Source: Bacteroidaceae bacterium (GTDB lineage: Bacteria; Bacteroidota; Bacteroidia; Bacteroidales; Bacteroidaceae). From it: 64,000 bases of DNA. The position numbers and the translations under genes are program-made. Within the stretch, counting starts at the first letter, position 1, and each line of letters begins with the position of its first letter. The notes under the pieces are model-generated. The model worked only from the letters and a program-made list of their open reading frames with translations, was not told the origin of the DNA and did no database searches. Positions 27,785-36,988 of the stretch are shown here, piece after piece. The DNA lies in contig JAFWXX010000035.1 in assembly GCA_017522915.1 (NCBI GenBank), positions 39,347 to 103,346 on the forward strand. The letters run 5' to 3'.

Positions 27785-29098
27785 ATGATATATAAGGTAC
27801 AACGTTTTATCGAGAAGCACTCTCTTCTGAACACGAACGACAAGGTGCTTGTGGCATTGAGCGGCGGAGCCGACTCAGTAGCATTGCTTGTAGCCCTGCG
27901 TAAACTGGGATACAGGTGCGAGGCCATGCACTGCAACTTTCACCTTCGGGGAACAGAAAGCGACCGTGACGAGCAGTTTGTGACAGCTCTATGCAAACGG
28001 TTGGAAGTAGAACTGCACATCATTCATTTCGACACGGCAGAATATGCCTCAAAGCATAGAATATCCATTGAAATGGCGGCACGTGAGCTGCGTTACGCAG
28101 CCTTTGAAGAGAAAAGAAAAGCCATCGGGGCCACTTGCATTGCCGTAGCGCATCACCGTGACGACTCTGCCGAAACGCTGTTGCTTAACCTAACCAGAGG
28201 TACCGGAATAAAAGGACTCAGAGGAATACAGCCGAAAAACGGCAATATAGTACGCCCGCTCCTGTGTGCCGGGCGTGAAGATATAATGGAGTACCTCAAA
28301 TGGAGAGGCGAGGGGTTTGTTACTGACAGCACCAATCTCACAACCGACTACACACGCAACAAGATAAGGCTTGAGATTATACCTAAACTAAGAGAGATAA
28401 ATCCCTCCGTACTGGAGAGTATAAACGCAACGGCACAAAGGTTGAGTGAAGCGGAACTTATATACCGTAAGGCTGTTGAAGAAGCCATAGCAAGAGTAAA
28501 GGAGGGGAACAGGATTGACATAAGGAAGCTGAAGGCTGAAGTTGCGCCGGCAACGCTGATTCATGAAATGCTATCGCCTTTAGGATTCAACAGTTCCATT
28601 ATTGCAGATATAGCCTCATCGCTCGACAGCGACAGCGGAAAAAGATTCTGCGGCGGAGCATGGCTTGCTGTAAAAGACCGTGACACGCTTATAATTACAG
28701 CTAACAGCAACGGATTAATTATAGAAGAGAAACTGCCTGAAGAGGGTTGCTTAGAGACGCCGACAGGGTTGCTGTCGGTAGAAGAGAAGCCTTTTGACGG
28801 CAATATACCGAAAGAGCAGTGCATTGCTTGCCTTGACATCGATACATTGCAGCTGCCGCTGACACTGCGCAACGCACGTAAAGGCGACCGTTTCAAGCCA
28901 TTCGGCATGCGCGGGACAAAGCTTGTCAGCGACTACCTCACCGACCGCAAGAAGAGCATCATTGAGAAACAGCAGCAACTGGTTGTTGCCGATGCCAAAG
29001 GAGAGATCGCATGGCTTGTAGGCGAACGCCCGGCTGCACCGTTCTGCGTTGGGAAAAACACAAAAAAAGTCCTCTGCCTGAAATGGCAGAGGAGATAA
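27785..29098 (+). CDS. tilS: tRNA(Ile)-lysidine synthetase
   Basis: Converts the C34 of the CAU-anticodon tRNA-Ile to lysidine, changing its reading from AUG to AUA; essential. The 437 residues contain the PP-loop SGGADS (26-31), HCNFHLRGTESDRDE and HHRDDSAETLLLNLTRGTG in the N-terminal domain, and the C-terminal TilS domain ending GERPAAPFCV. The last codons contain an 8-bp GC-rich hairpin that on the opposite strand is the terminator of the converging operon, so the C-terminus VLCLKWQRR is partly dictated by it. A TATCTTCGC element lies just before the gene (27759-27767). Confidence 0.95.
   Translation: MIYKVQRFIEKHSLLNTNDKVLVALSGGADSVALLVALRKLGYRCEAMHCNFHLRGTESDRDEQFVTALCKRLEVELHIIHFDTAEYASKHRISIEMAARELRYAAFEEKRKAIGATCIAVAHHRDDSAETLLLNLTRGTGIKGLRGIQPKNGNIVRPLLCAGREDIMEYLKWRGEGFVTDSTNLTTDYTRNKIRLEIIPKLREINPSVLESINATAQRLSEAELIYRKAVEEAIARVKEGNRIDIRKLKAEVAPATLIHEMLSPLGFNSSIIADIASSLDSDSGKRFCGGAWLAVKDRDTLIITANSNGLIIEEKLPEEGCLETPTGLLSVEEKPFDGNIPKEQCIACLDIDTLQLPLTLRNARKGDRFKPFGMRGTKLVSDYLTDRKKSIIEKQQQLVVADAKGEIAWLVGERPAAPFCVGKNTKKVLCLKWQRR
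29063..29092 (-). terminator. Terminator of the dnaN operon, inside the 3' end of tilS
   Basis: CCTCTGCC (29071-29078) pairs with GGCAGAGG (29085-29092), loop of six; on the minus strand it is followed by ACTTTTTTTG. It lies 27 bases after the stop of the Sel1 gene at 29119 and within the last codons of convergent tilS. Confidence 0.85.
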
Positions 29099-29118
29099 GT
29101 CACCGGCCCGCAATAGGG

Positions 29119-30738
29119 TTACATATCCTTCAAGGCGTGTATTGAAGGTTCATACTCCTGTTCTGCAGCAAGCTTCCACCACTTCTTTGCTTCTTCATGG
29201 TTCTTGGCAACTCCGTCGCCATTGTAGTAGCATACCCCAAGATCGTGCTGCGACTGCGGATAGCCTTGTTCGGCAGCCTTGCGGTACCATTTAACCGCAT
29301 CGGCATAGCTCTTGTCAACACCTATGCCATTATAGAAACATACTGCAATATTGTGTTGTGCCAGCATGTGCCCTTGTTCTGCCGCTTGTATATAGAGGCG
29401 TGCAGCCTTAAGACGATCCTGCCCGACACCCTTTCCCGAATAATAGCAGTTTGCAAGATTGAACTGGGCCTCATCATTTCCTTTTTCGGCAGCTGATGAG
29501 AAAGACGCAAAAGCCTTCTCCATATCCTTTTTCACAAGGAGGCCCTCGAAATGCATGACACCTATTGCATTCTGCGCTGCAGCATGCTCTTGATTCGCAG
29601 CCTCGTTATACCACTTCCATGCCTCCACGATATCAAATTCCACGCCGTTACCGTTCATATAGCACTCGGCAAGATAGTACTGCGCATCGGCATTACCCAT
29701 CTTGGCAGCCTTAAGATACAGCTGTGCCGACCTGAACAGATCCTGTTTAACTCCGTCACCCCAGTAATAACAACCGGCCAACTGGCATATAGCATCGTCA
29801 TTGCCCTGTTTGGCAGCCTCGTAATACCATTTGAAAGCCTTGTTATAATTGACTTCTGTACCCGCTCCCGAATAGTAGCAGCCCGCAAGGCAATATTGCG
29901 CATCGGCATGCCCTTGTCTTGCCGCTTTCAGATACCAATCTACAGCTTCTTTCTGATTCTTGTCTATACCAGTACCGGTGTAACAGTATTCGGCTATGGC
30001 AAACTGGGATTCTGCATCGCCTTGCTTTGCTGCAGCCATAAACCACTTTGCAGCATCGGTATATGATTTCTCTACACCGTCGCCGTTCTCATAGCAGATG
30101 GCAAGCAGACGTTGTGCCATAGCGTGGCCGCCCTTGGCTGAGCGTTCGTACCAGTATATAGCCTCTTCCATGTTCTGTTCTACTCCTGTTCCTGAATAGT
30201 AGCAGCCGGCAAGTTCGCACTGAGCAAGCGCATACCCCTTTTTTGCAGCCTCATAGAAACACTCAACGGCAGAGATTGCATCTTCGAGAACACCTTCGCC
30301 GTTCAGGAAGCACACACCAAGACATGTCATAGCCATAGGATTGCCCTGGGCCGCTGACATCTTGTACCAATAGAGTGCCGTTTCGGGATTTGCCTTGACT
30401 CCATTGCCGTTAAGATAGCTGTTTCCCAAGTTGCATTGTGCTACATCATTACCCTTTTCGGCCGCTTCTCTCCACCACTTTACAGCCTGGCTATGGCTCT
30501 GAGAAACACCGGTACCCTTTGCATAGGATGTACCCAGATTGCACATTGCCTTCACGTTTCCGGCCTTTGCAGCCGTTTTCCACATCTTCACGGCATCATC
30601 GTACCTGCCCTCCTTATAGGCTGCAACACCATCCCGGTACTCCTTGACCGCAATGCTGTCATTAAGTACAGAGTTCTCCGAAGCAGAAGAACAGAGAGGA
30701 TATAAAAGAAGCGCAAATAATAGAACCGGCAGTTTCAT
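29119..30738 (-). CDS. Exported protein made almost wholly of Sel1-like repeats
   Basis: A 539-residue secreted protein: signal peptide (1-19, ending CSSASE), then about fourteen 36-residue Sel1-like (TPR-related) repeats of the form A..WY..AA.QG.A.AQ..LG.CY..G.GV, running to the C-terminus. The repeats make a helical solenoid for protein binding; no catalytic domain is present. Last gene of the minus-strand operon led by dnaN, 18 bases after a pseudoprotease/TPR gene, so the two may work together in the periplasm. Sel1 proteins elsewhere act as adaptors in signalling and stress; the partner here is unknown. Confidence 0.9.
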   Translation of the reverse strand: MKLPVLLFALLLYPLCSSASENSVLNDSIAVKEYRDGVAAYKEGRYDDAVKMWKTAAKAGNVKAMCNLGTSYAKGTGVSQSHSQAVKWWREAAEKGNDVAQCNLGNSYLNGNGVKANPETALYWYKMSAAQGNPMAMTCLGVCFLNGEGVLEDAISAVECFYEAAKKGYALAQCELAGCYYSGTGVEQNMEEAIYWYERSAKGGHAMAQRLLAICYENGDGVEKSYTDAAKWFMAAAKQGDAESQFAIAEYCYTGTGIDKNQKEAVDWYLKAARQGHADAQYCLAGCYYSGAGTEVNYNKAFKWYYEAAKQGNDDAICQLAGCYYWGDGVKQDLFRSAQLYLKAAKMGNADAQYYLAECYMNGNGVEFDIVEAWKWYNEAANQEHAAAQNAIGVMHFEGLLVKKDMEKAFASFSSAAEKGNDEAQFNLANCYYSGKGVGQDRLKAARLYIQAAEQGHMLAQHNIAVCFYNGIGVDKSYADAVKWYRKAAEQGYPQSQHDLGVCYYNGDGVAKNHEEAKKWWKLAAEQEYEPSIHALKDM

Positions 30739-30756
30739 AACAGATTTACATTAAAC

Positions 30757-32442
30757 TCATTTCAACTCATCAAGTTTTGCCTGTGCACCGGGATGGCCTA
30801 ACGAAAGGGCTTTTTCAAGGTTAAGACGTGCATTCGCCTTGCTGTTCTTCTGCGAATGGAGACAGCCGAGCAGATAATATACATCGGGAGCTTCGGGAAC
30901 AAGTTCCTTTGCTTTCTCCATAGCCCTGAGACCCTCGTCGGTCATCTTCACCCTGTAGCACAGCACACCTTTCTCAATATAATAGGAGGGATTTTCCGGG
31001 TCGAGGTATATTGCAGTCTCGATGTCGTTGAGAGCCTGCTGGAACATTCGGCCTTTTACCTCGGCCTGTTCCCGCATATAGTAGAAGCTCGCATTAAGCC
31101 CTCCGCCTACAATCTCTTCATAGCTGTTATAGTCGAGTACAGCCTCACGATACCTTTTCGCAGACATCTTTACAAGTGCACGCGTAAGGATATATGGAGC
31201 AGAACTGTTCTTTCCTATATCACCATAACAGTTTACGGCACTGTCGAGCAGGGCTATCGCATTGTCATAATCCTCAACAGAACTGTAGCACTGGGATGCC
31301 TTTGCAAAGATTCCGGGAGAGCGGAGATTCGTAGAAGAGAGGAACTCATAACACTTTGCAGCCTCTGCATACCTTTGGCACGCAAAGAGCATATCGGCCT
31401 TATAGTTGACATATATGGGCTGAGGGCTGTTGTCTATTGCAGCTTCTACAGCATCGAATGCATTGGCATACGAGAGAAGCGGATGCGATACAGAGTCTCC
31501 GCTCTGGACAATGGAAAAGATTGTCTTTGCCCTGCTGAAATGGACTTCCGAAACACTGTCTGCACGTTCAATAGCCGCCTTCCATGCCTCTTCGGCAACA
31601 CTCATGTCACGAAGATATACGGCAGAATACTCACCCTTTGCCATATATCCTTCGTAGGCTTCGGGGAACGAACTGATGAACTCATTCACTACAGTGCCAT
31701 AGGATACGCTGTCACCCATCATGCTCTGCATGTAGAGACAAGGAAGAGCATTCTCCTTTTCAAGGGGCAGAGCCGTACGTATTGCCATGCCCGGATAGAT
31801 GCCCTTGCCGAAAGTGGCGACAGTCGCATCCAGTGATGTAAAGAGTGTAGAACCTACTGCATAGCTCCTTACGGTATCCATTGCAGCTGCCGGTTGCATG
31901 AAGGCTACAACAGCACCGTTGGCATCAAGAAGAGGCAGACCGACAGAGCCTTTCTCCATAGGCACGTCAAAGGTGTAGTAGGCATTTGAATATACCGAAT
32001 CGACCGATGCTATTGCCATTGGCTTTACAGCACCGCCTTTCTTGCCTCCATAGGAGAGCATATACAGCTCATCTCCAGCAGAAACCGCGCCATTGGACAA
32101 TGGCAGGGACTTTATCTTCTTGTCCCATTCCACACGAACCTTCACGCAATCGAACATCTCATTATATCCTACGATGCTCTTTACAGGCCGCACAATGCCT
32201 GCCGCATCTATTATGACAGCACTGTCAGCACCGGCAAAAAGGGATGCCGATGATACAAGATTGCCGTTCTCGCCAGTAAAGAACGCCGTACCGTTGGCAT
32301 GCAGGACACTGTTCCTGTAGGCTAGTACAGAAGCCATGCACTGGGATGCCTTCTGGACCGGCTTCGGAGCCTTGAAAGACTTCTGGGCCATAGCACATAA
32401 TGCAAAGAGCAGCAAAACGGATATTATTATATGTCTCTTCAT
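30757..32442 (-). CDS. Exported trypsin-fold protein lacking catalytic residues, with C-terminal TPRs
   Basis: A 561-residue exported protein: signal peptide (1-19, MAQ), a chymotrypsin-like domain (about 34-200) and TPR repeats (about 255-560). The domain is recognisable from GTAFFTGENGNLVSSASLF (family form GTGFF...VTNxHV), FDCVKVRV (Asp98 region) and KGSVGLPLLDANGAVVAF (family form GNSGGPLL). The catalytic His position is Ser67 and the catalytic Ser position is Val167, so it is most likely an inactive, substrate-binding pseudoprotease. Four bases after rlmB and 18 before the Sel1 gene. Assignment of the fold is good; function is inferred. Confidence 0.75.
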   Translation of the reverse strand: MKRHIIISVLLLFALCAMAQKSFKAPKPVQKASQCMASVLAYRNSVLHANGTAFFTGENGNLVSSASLFAGADSAVIIDAAGIVRPVKSIVGYNEMFDCVKVRVEWDKKIKSLPLSNGAVSAGDELYMLSYGGKKGGAVKPMAIASVDSVYSNAYYTFDVPMEKGSVGLPLLDANGAVVAFMQPAAAMDTVRSYAVGSTLFTSLDATVATFGKGIYPGMAIRTALPLEKENALPCLYMQSMMGDSVSYGTVVNEFISSFPEAYEGYMAKGEYSAVYLRDMSVAEEAWKAAIERADSVSEVHFSRAKTIFSIVQSGDSVSHPLLSYANAFDAVEAAIDNSPQPIYVNYKADMLFACQRYAEAAKCYEFLSSTNLRSPGIFAKASQCYSSVEDYDNAIALLDSAVNCYGDIGKNSSAPYILTRALVKMSAKRYREAVLDYNSYEEIVGGGLNASFYYMREQAEVKGRMFQQALNDIETAIYLDPENPSYYIEKGVLCYRVKMTDEGLRAMEKAKELVPEAPDVYYLLGCLHSQKNSKANARLNLEKALSLGHPGAQAKLDELK

Positions 32443-32446
32443 GTCA

Positions 32447-33193
32447 TCAATCGTTTAGGTGACGCTGGCGTACAGCCTCATAAAGAATAACTCCTGTTGC
32501 TACCGACACATTCAATGACTCTATGTTTCCGAACTGGGGAATCGACACCCAGTCGTCGCAGAGAGCAAGATGCTCACGCGGTATACCGGTATCCTCTGCG
32601 CCCATTACCACACATACGGGTTCGTTGAAATCAGCCTGCGTATAGTTCATGCGGCCCTTCTCTGTTGCACATACGACCCTTATTCCCGAAGCCTTGAGAT
32701 ACTTGAGAGTCTCGGTTATGTTCTTTTCACGGCATACAGGAAGCGTATGCAACGCTCCGGCAGAGGTCTTTACGGCATCGGCATTAACTGTAACACTGTT
32801 ATGAGCCGGTATTATTATGGCATCTACACCTGCGCAGTCGCATGTACGGGCTATCGAGCCGAAATTGCGGACATCGGTAATGCCATCGAGCAACACGAGG
32901 AACGGAACCTTTCCCTCCTCATACAATGTGGGAACAAGGGTATCGGTACTTGCATACTCCACTGCAGAGATGTATGCTATTACACCCTGATGATTCTTTC
33001 GTGTTATACGGTTGAGTTTCTCTACCGGCACACGGACAACGGGGATTGTACTCCCGCGGAGAGCCGCAAACAGTTCACGTGAAAGCTCGCTCTGTATGTC
33101 ACGCTTTACAAGTATCTTGTCTATCTCTTTTCCTGCCTCAAGGGCCTCAAGAACGGCGCGTACGCCGAATATCATCTCATTTGTGTTTACCAT
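32447..33193 (-). CDS. rlmB: 23S rRNA (guanosine-2'-O)-methyltransferase, SPOUT (TrmH/RlmB) family
   Basis: Ribose methyltransferase, probably for Gm2251 of 23S rRNA. The 248 residues have the N-terminal substrate-binding domain (about 1-75, FGVRAVLEALEAGKEIDKILV) and the SPOUT knot: LDGITDVRNFGSIARTCDCAGVDAIII (motif 1), VVMGAEDTGIPRE (motif 2) and VSIPQFGNIESLNVSVATGVILYE (motif 3). Other TrmH-like specificities cannot be fully excluded. Middle gene of the dnaN-led operon, 15 bases after recN. Confidence 0.9.
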   Translation of the reverse strand: MVNTNEMIFGVRAVLEALEAGKEIDKILVKRDIQSELSRELFAALRGSTIPVVRVPVEKLNRITRKNHQGVIAYISAVEYASTDTLVPTLYEEGKVPFLVLLDGITDVRNFGSIARTCDCAGVDAIIIPAHNSVTVNADAVKTSAGALHTLPVCREKNITETLKYLKASGIRVVCATEKGRMNYTQADFNEPVCVVMGAEDTGIPREHLALCDDWVSIPQFGNIESLNVSVATGVILYEAVRQRHLND

Positions 33194-33208
33194 AATAGCA
33201 ACTTTTTC

Positions 33209-34870
33209 TTATGATTGCGAAAGCAACAGTGCCGCATTTTCCATTGCCGCGTCAGTAAGGAGTTCTCCGCTCATCATCTGCGCAATCTCCTTGATTCTCT
33301 CCTGTTGCCCAAGTTTAATAATTTCTGTTACTGTACCTTTTGCAGTCTCTTCCTTATAAACCTTGTAGTGATGTGCTCCGAGTGCTGCAACCTGAGGAAG
33401 GTGCGTTATGCTCAGCACCTGACGATTATTTCCGCCCATCTGCTGCATGAGACGTCCCATACGCTCGGCCAAGACACCTGAAACGCCGGTATCAACCTCG
33501 TCAAATATGAGAGTAGGCTGGTTTGCACCCGATGCTATAAGCGACTTCAGAGCAAGCATTACACGCGCCATTTCACCGCCCGACGCAACATCGCTCAAAG
33601 GTTGCGGTGCACTGCTGCTGTTTGCCGAGAAGAGAAAAGTCACGACATCGCATCCCCGTGATGTAAAGTCGTTTTCAGGGTGTATCTCAATCTCAAAGCG
33701 AATCATCGGCATACCGAGGTTCACAAGTATTTCTGTTATCTTCTCCTTAAGAACAGAAGCACTCGCCTTGCGCGAAGATGTGAGCTTCGATGCCGAAGCC
33801 GCAAGCCTGTCGCGCAGCTTGAATAGTTTCTGCTCAAGTTCCCCTATGTTGCTGTCACCGTCAGTTATCTGCTCAAGACGCCTTGCAAACTCCTTTTCAA
33901 GTGACATGAGCTCAGCAACCGAAGCTGCACGGTGCTTCTTTTGAAGGTCGTATATTAGAGCTATACGACGCTCAACCCATTCAAGACGGTCGGGAGCGAA
34001 CTGCACGCGCTCGCCGCGCTGCTGCATCTCGTCACAACAGTCGCGCAGTTCAATGTAACAGCTTTCAAGACGTTCGGAGAGTTCCTGGGCTGCAGAGTAA
34101 TGAGCCGACACACGGGACAAGGCATTTGAGGCATCGCGCAACGATGCAAGCATGTTCCTTTCATCACTGTCAAGCAAGGCGCATGCACCCAAAAGGGCAG
34201 CCTGTATCTCTTCGGCATGCGACAGTTCATTTACCTCCAGCTCAAGTTCTTCCAGTTCACCATCCTTGAGGGCAGCCCTCTCAAGCTCATCGAGCTGGAA
34301 ACGGAGCCACTCCTCATCACGGCGGTTACCGTCAAGACTCTCTTTCAAGGCACGCAGTTCACGGTTAAGACGGACATATTCGTCATATTCATCCTTATAT
34401 GCAGCAAGAAGTCCTTTATCACCGGCCAATGTATCAAGCACTCCAAGCTGGTAGTACTTGTCGCCGAGAAGCAGGTTCTGATGCTGCGAATGTATGTCTA
34501 TAAGCTTTGTTCCAAGCTCCTTGAGCAACGAGACCGGAACCGGAGTATCATTCACGAAAGCACGGCTACGGCCTGTTGAAGAGAGTTCGCGGCGTACTAT
34601 GCACTCATTGTCATAATCAAGGTCGTTATCTTCGAAGAAACCCTCCAGCGAGAAGCCGGAGAGGTCGAAACAGCCCTCAATGACGCAACGGTCGGCACCT
34701 TCACGTATAGCCTTGACATCGGAACGCTGGCCCAGCATCATGGATATGGCACCCAAGAATACCGACTTGCCATGACCGGTCTCTCCGGTAATGACAGAGA
34801 ACCCATGCGAGAAATCAATCTCCACATGTTCTATCAGTGCGAAGTTACGTATTGTTATCTGCTTTAGCAT
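33209..34870 (-). CDS. recN: DNA repair protein RecN
   Basis: SMC-like ATPase in double-strand-break repair. The 553 residues show the N-terminal Walker A GETGHGKS (29-36; the usual form is GETGAGKS, so Ala to His here), long coiled-coil arms (about 150-350), the signature VASGGEMARVMLALK and Walker B LIFDEVDTGVSG, then VLSITHLPQVAA. Length is normal. Starts six bases after the stop of the coaBC fusion gene. The Ala-to-His change lies in a permissive loop position and is probably harmless. Confidence 0.95.
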   Translation of the reverse strand: MLKQITIRNFALIEHVEIDFSHGFSVITGETGHGKSVFLGAISMMLGQRSDVKAIREGADRCVIEGCFDLSGFSLEGFFEDNDLDYDNECIVRRELSSTGRSRAFVNDTPVPVSLLKELGTKLIDIHSQHQNLLLGDKYYQLGVLDTLAGDKGLLAAYKDEYDEYVRLNRELRALKESLDGNRRDEEWLRFQLDELERAALKDGELEELELEVNELSHAEEIQAALLGACALLDSDERNMLASLRDASNALSRVSAHYSAAQELSERLESCYIELRDCCDEMQQRGERVQFAPDRLEWVERRIALIYDLQKKHRAASVAELMSLEKEFARRLEQITDGDSNIGELEQKLFKLRDRLAASASKLTSSRKASASVLKEKITEILVNLGMPMIRFEIEIHPENDFTSRGCDVVTFLFSANSSSAPQPLSDVASGGEMARVMLALKSLIASGANQPTLIFDEVDTGVSGVLAERMGRLMQQMGGNNRQVLSITHLPQVAALGAHHYKVYKEETAKGTVTEIIKLGQQERIKEIAQMMSGELLTDAAMENAALLLSQS

Positions 34871-34876
34871 TATAGC

Positions 34877-36964
34877 CTAATAATTGTTGTTCTTTGTTAT
34901 CTTGTCCCACTGCGATGAAAGGGAAGGATTTATTCGTGACAGTGTCTCTACAACACTCTTCTTCTCTTCGGATGTGCATTTGGAGTATATGTTCACTATT
35001 TCATCGACCTTATACTCGGTAATGAGTTTTGTAAAGTAGGCCAACGGGCGGTCTTCATAGGCCTTGCCCATGAGGGCTATTCCGGCAGTTATCTCCTTAC
35101 GGCCGCCATCGGCATTCTTGAACATAGTATCGAGGCCCAGACGGTGATACTTGTACATCATCTTGCGTATTGGTTCCATTGCTCCGTTCATATAGTCGTC
35201 GATGATGGAATAGCGGTTATTGTTGCTGCTGCCGGCCTTCCAGCCTGCATCGCCCAGGTTCTGGGCGTTGTTCGCAATATTAAGGGCTCTGTTAAGGAAC
35301 TCGCTTCCGCCCAACTCACCGTACGTATCCATATCCATTCCTATCATCATGTAGATATAGAAAGCCACTACAGCTGTGAGATTATTGTCAAGGTTCTCTT
35401 CGACGAACTCAAGACGGTCGAACGGCTGGTAGTTGAACTTGATGCTCTTGTCCTCATACTTGAAAGCTGTAGAGTTGTAGGAAGAGCCGTATATCGGACG
35501 GGAAGACTGCACCATCAGAGAGCAGTCGAAAGAGCCGTCATTCGAATACGAGTTGACCACGAAACTGAAATTGCACACCAGACGTTCCTCTTCTTCGTAT
35601 CTGTTCGAGGTCCATTTACGGTTGTTGATAAATTCATTCAAGGACTCTTCAAGCTGCTTGAAAACCTCGGTATTGGTACCCTGGATCTTTGATGCATTAA
35701 GAGTAACCGTAGCATCCAGTTCTTCGCCCTCAGCACTTGCCGACAAGGGCAGAAGCATCATAATGAAAAGCAGAAAAAACTTTGAAATCCTTGATACAAT
35801 ATCCTTTGCAACATCCTTCTTGCTCTTGAGAGGGAACTCTTCCTTGCCATCCCTTGAGATTATTGTAACCTTGTTCGTATCGTGTGCGAAACCGGCACCC
35901 TTATCCTCAAGCGAATTGAGAACGATAAAGTCAAGATTCTTCTTATCAAGCTTTGCAACAGCATTCGCCTCGCCGTTGCATGTCTCAAGGGCAAAGCCAA
36001 CCAAACGCTGGTTCTCTTTCTTGATATTTCCAAGAGAGGCCGCTATGTCGGGATTTGCTTCCAGTTCAAGCGTCATGGAACCCGAAACACGCTTCATCTT
36101 CTCGCTTGCCTGTACAGCAGGACGATAGTCGGCTACAGCAGCCGAAAGCACTGCGACATCACTTGCAGGAAACTCGGCCATAGCAGCATCGTACATCTCC
36201 CTTGCCGACTCCACATCAATTCGCTTTATGGCAGGGTTATTGCACTGCAACGACACCGGGCCTGCAACAAGCACCACATCTGCACCGCGCGAGGCACACT
36301 CCTCTGCTATTGAGAAGCCCATTTTACCCGACGAGTAGTTTCCCACAAAACGCACCGGGTCAATCTTTTCGTATGTAGGGCCGGCAGTTACAAGCACTCT
36401 CTTTCCTTTAAGTTCGTTTCCTGCCGAAAAGAACTCCTTTAAACGCTGTACAATGTTCTGCGGTTCTTCCATACGGCCTTTACCGCTGAGATGGCTTGCA
36501 AGCTCGCCCTCGGCAGCCTCTATTACATGATTGCCGTAGCTCTTCAGCACCTCCACGTTCTTCACGGTTGAGGGATGGGCATACATGTCAAGGTCCATTG
36601 CCGGAGCAACGAAGACAGGAGCTTTCATCGAGAGATATGTCGTAATGAGCAGATTGTCGGCAACACCTCCGGCCATCTTCCCTATAGTAGAGGCTGTAGC
36701 CGGAGCTACGACCATGGCATCGGCCCACAGCCCCAGCTCGACATGACTGTTCCACGAACCGCTGTCGCTATGGAAGAAATCGCAAAGAACCGGACGGCCT
36801 GACAATGTGGACAGCGTAAGCGGAGTTATAAACTCCTTCGCCGACGGAGTCATGATCACCTGGACTTCAGCTCCTTCCTTTACAAGAAGCCTTACAAGAA
36901 GCGCAGCCTTGTATGCGGCAATGCTTCCGCTCACTCCCAAAACTATTTTTTTTCCTCTTAACAT
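34877..36964 (-). CDS. coaBC: CoaBC (PPC synthetase/decarboxylase) fused in frame to a PorD-like (DUF4835) domain
   Basis: One 695-codon frame holds two normally separate proteins. Residues 1-395 are CoaBC of CoA synthesis: the flavin decarboxylase part (VSGSIAAYKA; the PAMDLDMY motif) and the CTP-dependent synthetase part (VTAGPTYEKIDPVRFVGNYSSGKMG; AAVADYRP). Residues about 394-411 are a hydrophobic signal-peptide-like stretch (FFLLFIMMLLPLSASA), and 412-695 match the DUF4835/PorD family of Bacteroidetes (LDATVTLNASKIQGTN, QSSRPIYGSSYNS, AFYIYMMIGMDMDTYGELGG). Elsewhere in the phylum these are adjacent genes. Either a true fusion tethering CoaBC to the membrane, an internal start, or an indel in the T-rich junction near 35780. 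Confidence 0.85.
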   Translation of the reverse strand: MLRGKKIVLGVSGSIAAYKAALLVRLLVKEGAEVQVIMTPSAKEFITPLTLSTLSGRPVLCDFFHSDSGSWNSHVELGLWADAMVVAPATASTIGKMAGGVADNLLITTYLSMKAPVFVAPAMDLDMYAHPSTVKNVEVLKSYGNHVIEAAEGELASHLSGKGRMEEPQNIVQRLKEFFSAGNELKGKRVLVTAGPTYEKIDPVRFVGNYSSGKMGFSIAEECASRGADVVLVAGPVSLQCNNPAIKRIDVESAREMYDAAMAEFPASDVAVLSAAVADYRPAVQASEKMKRVSGSMTLELEANPDIAASLGNIKKENQRLVGFALETCNGEANAVAKLDKKNLDFIVLNSLEDKGAGFAHDTNKVTIISRDGKEEFPLKSKKDVAKDIVSRISKFFLLFIMMLLPLSASAEGEELDATVTLNASKIQGTNTEVFKQLEESLNEFINNRKWTSNRYEEEERLVCNFSFVVNSYSNDGSFDCSLMVQSSRPIYGSSYNSTAFKYEDKSIKFNYQPFDRLEFVEENLDNNLTAVVAFYIYMMIGMDMDTYGELGGSEFLNRALNIANNAQNLGDAGWKAGSSNNNRYSIIDDYMNGAMEPIRKMMYKYHRLGLDTMFKNADGGRKEITAGIALMGKAYEDRPLAYFTKLITEYKVDEIVNIYSKCTSEEKKSVVETLSRINPSLSSQWDKITKNNNY

Positions 36965-36988
36965 CTCTCAAGACAAGTTGTTGTTCAG

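Noticed and set aside
29119..30738. Large opposite-strand frames over the Sel1 gene
   Set aside because: They follow the repeat period on the other strand and lack start signals and family motifs; shadows of the Sel1 repeats.
34877..36964. Two separate genes with a normal start for the PorD part
   Set aside because: No stop codon separates the parts and the first ATG gives too short a signal peptide; a fused frame is reported, with the alternatives stated.
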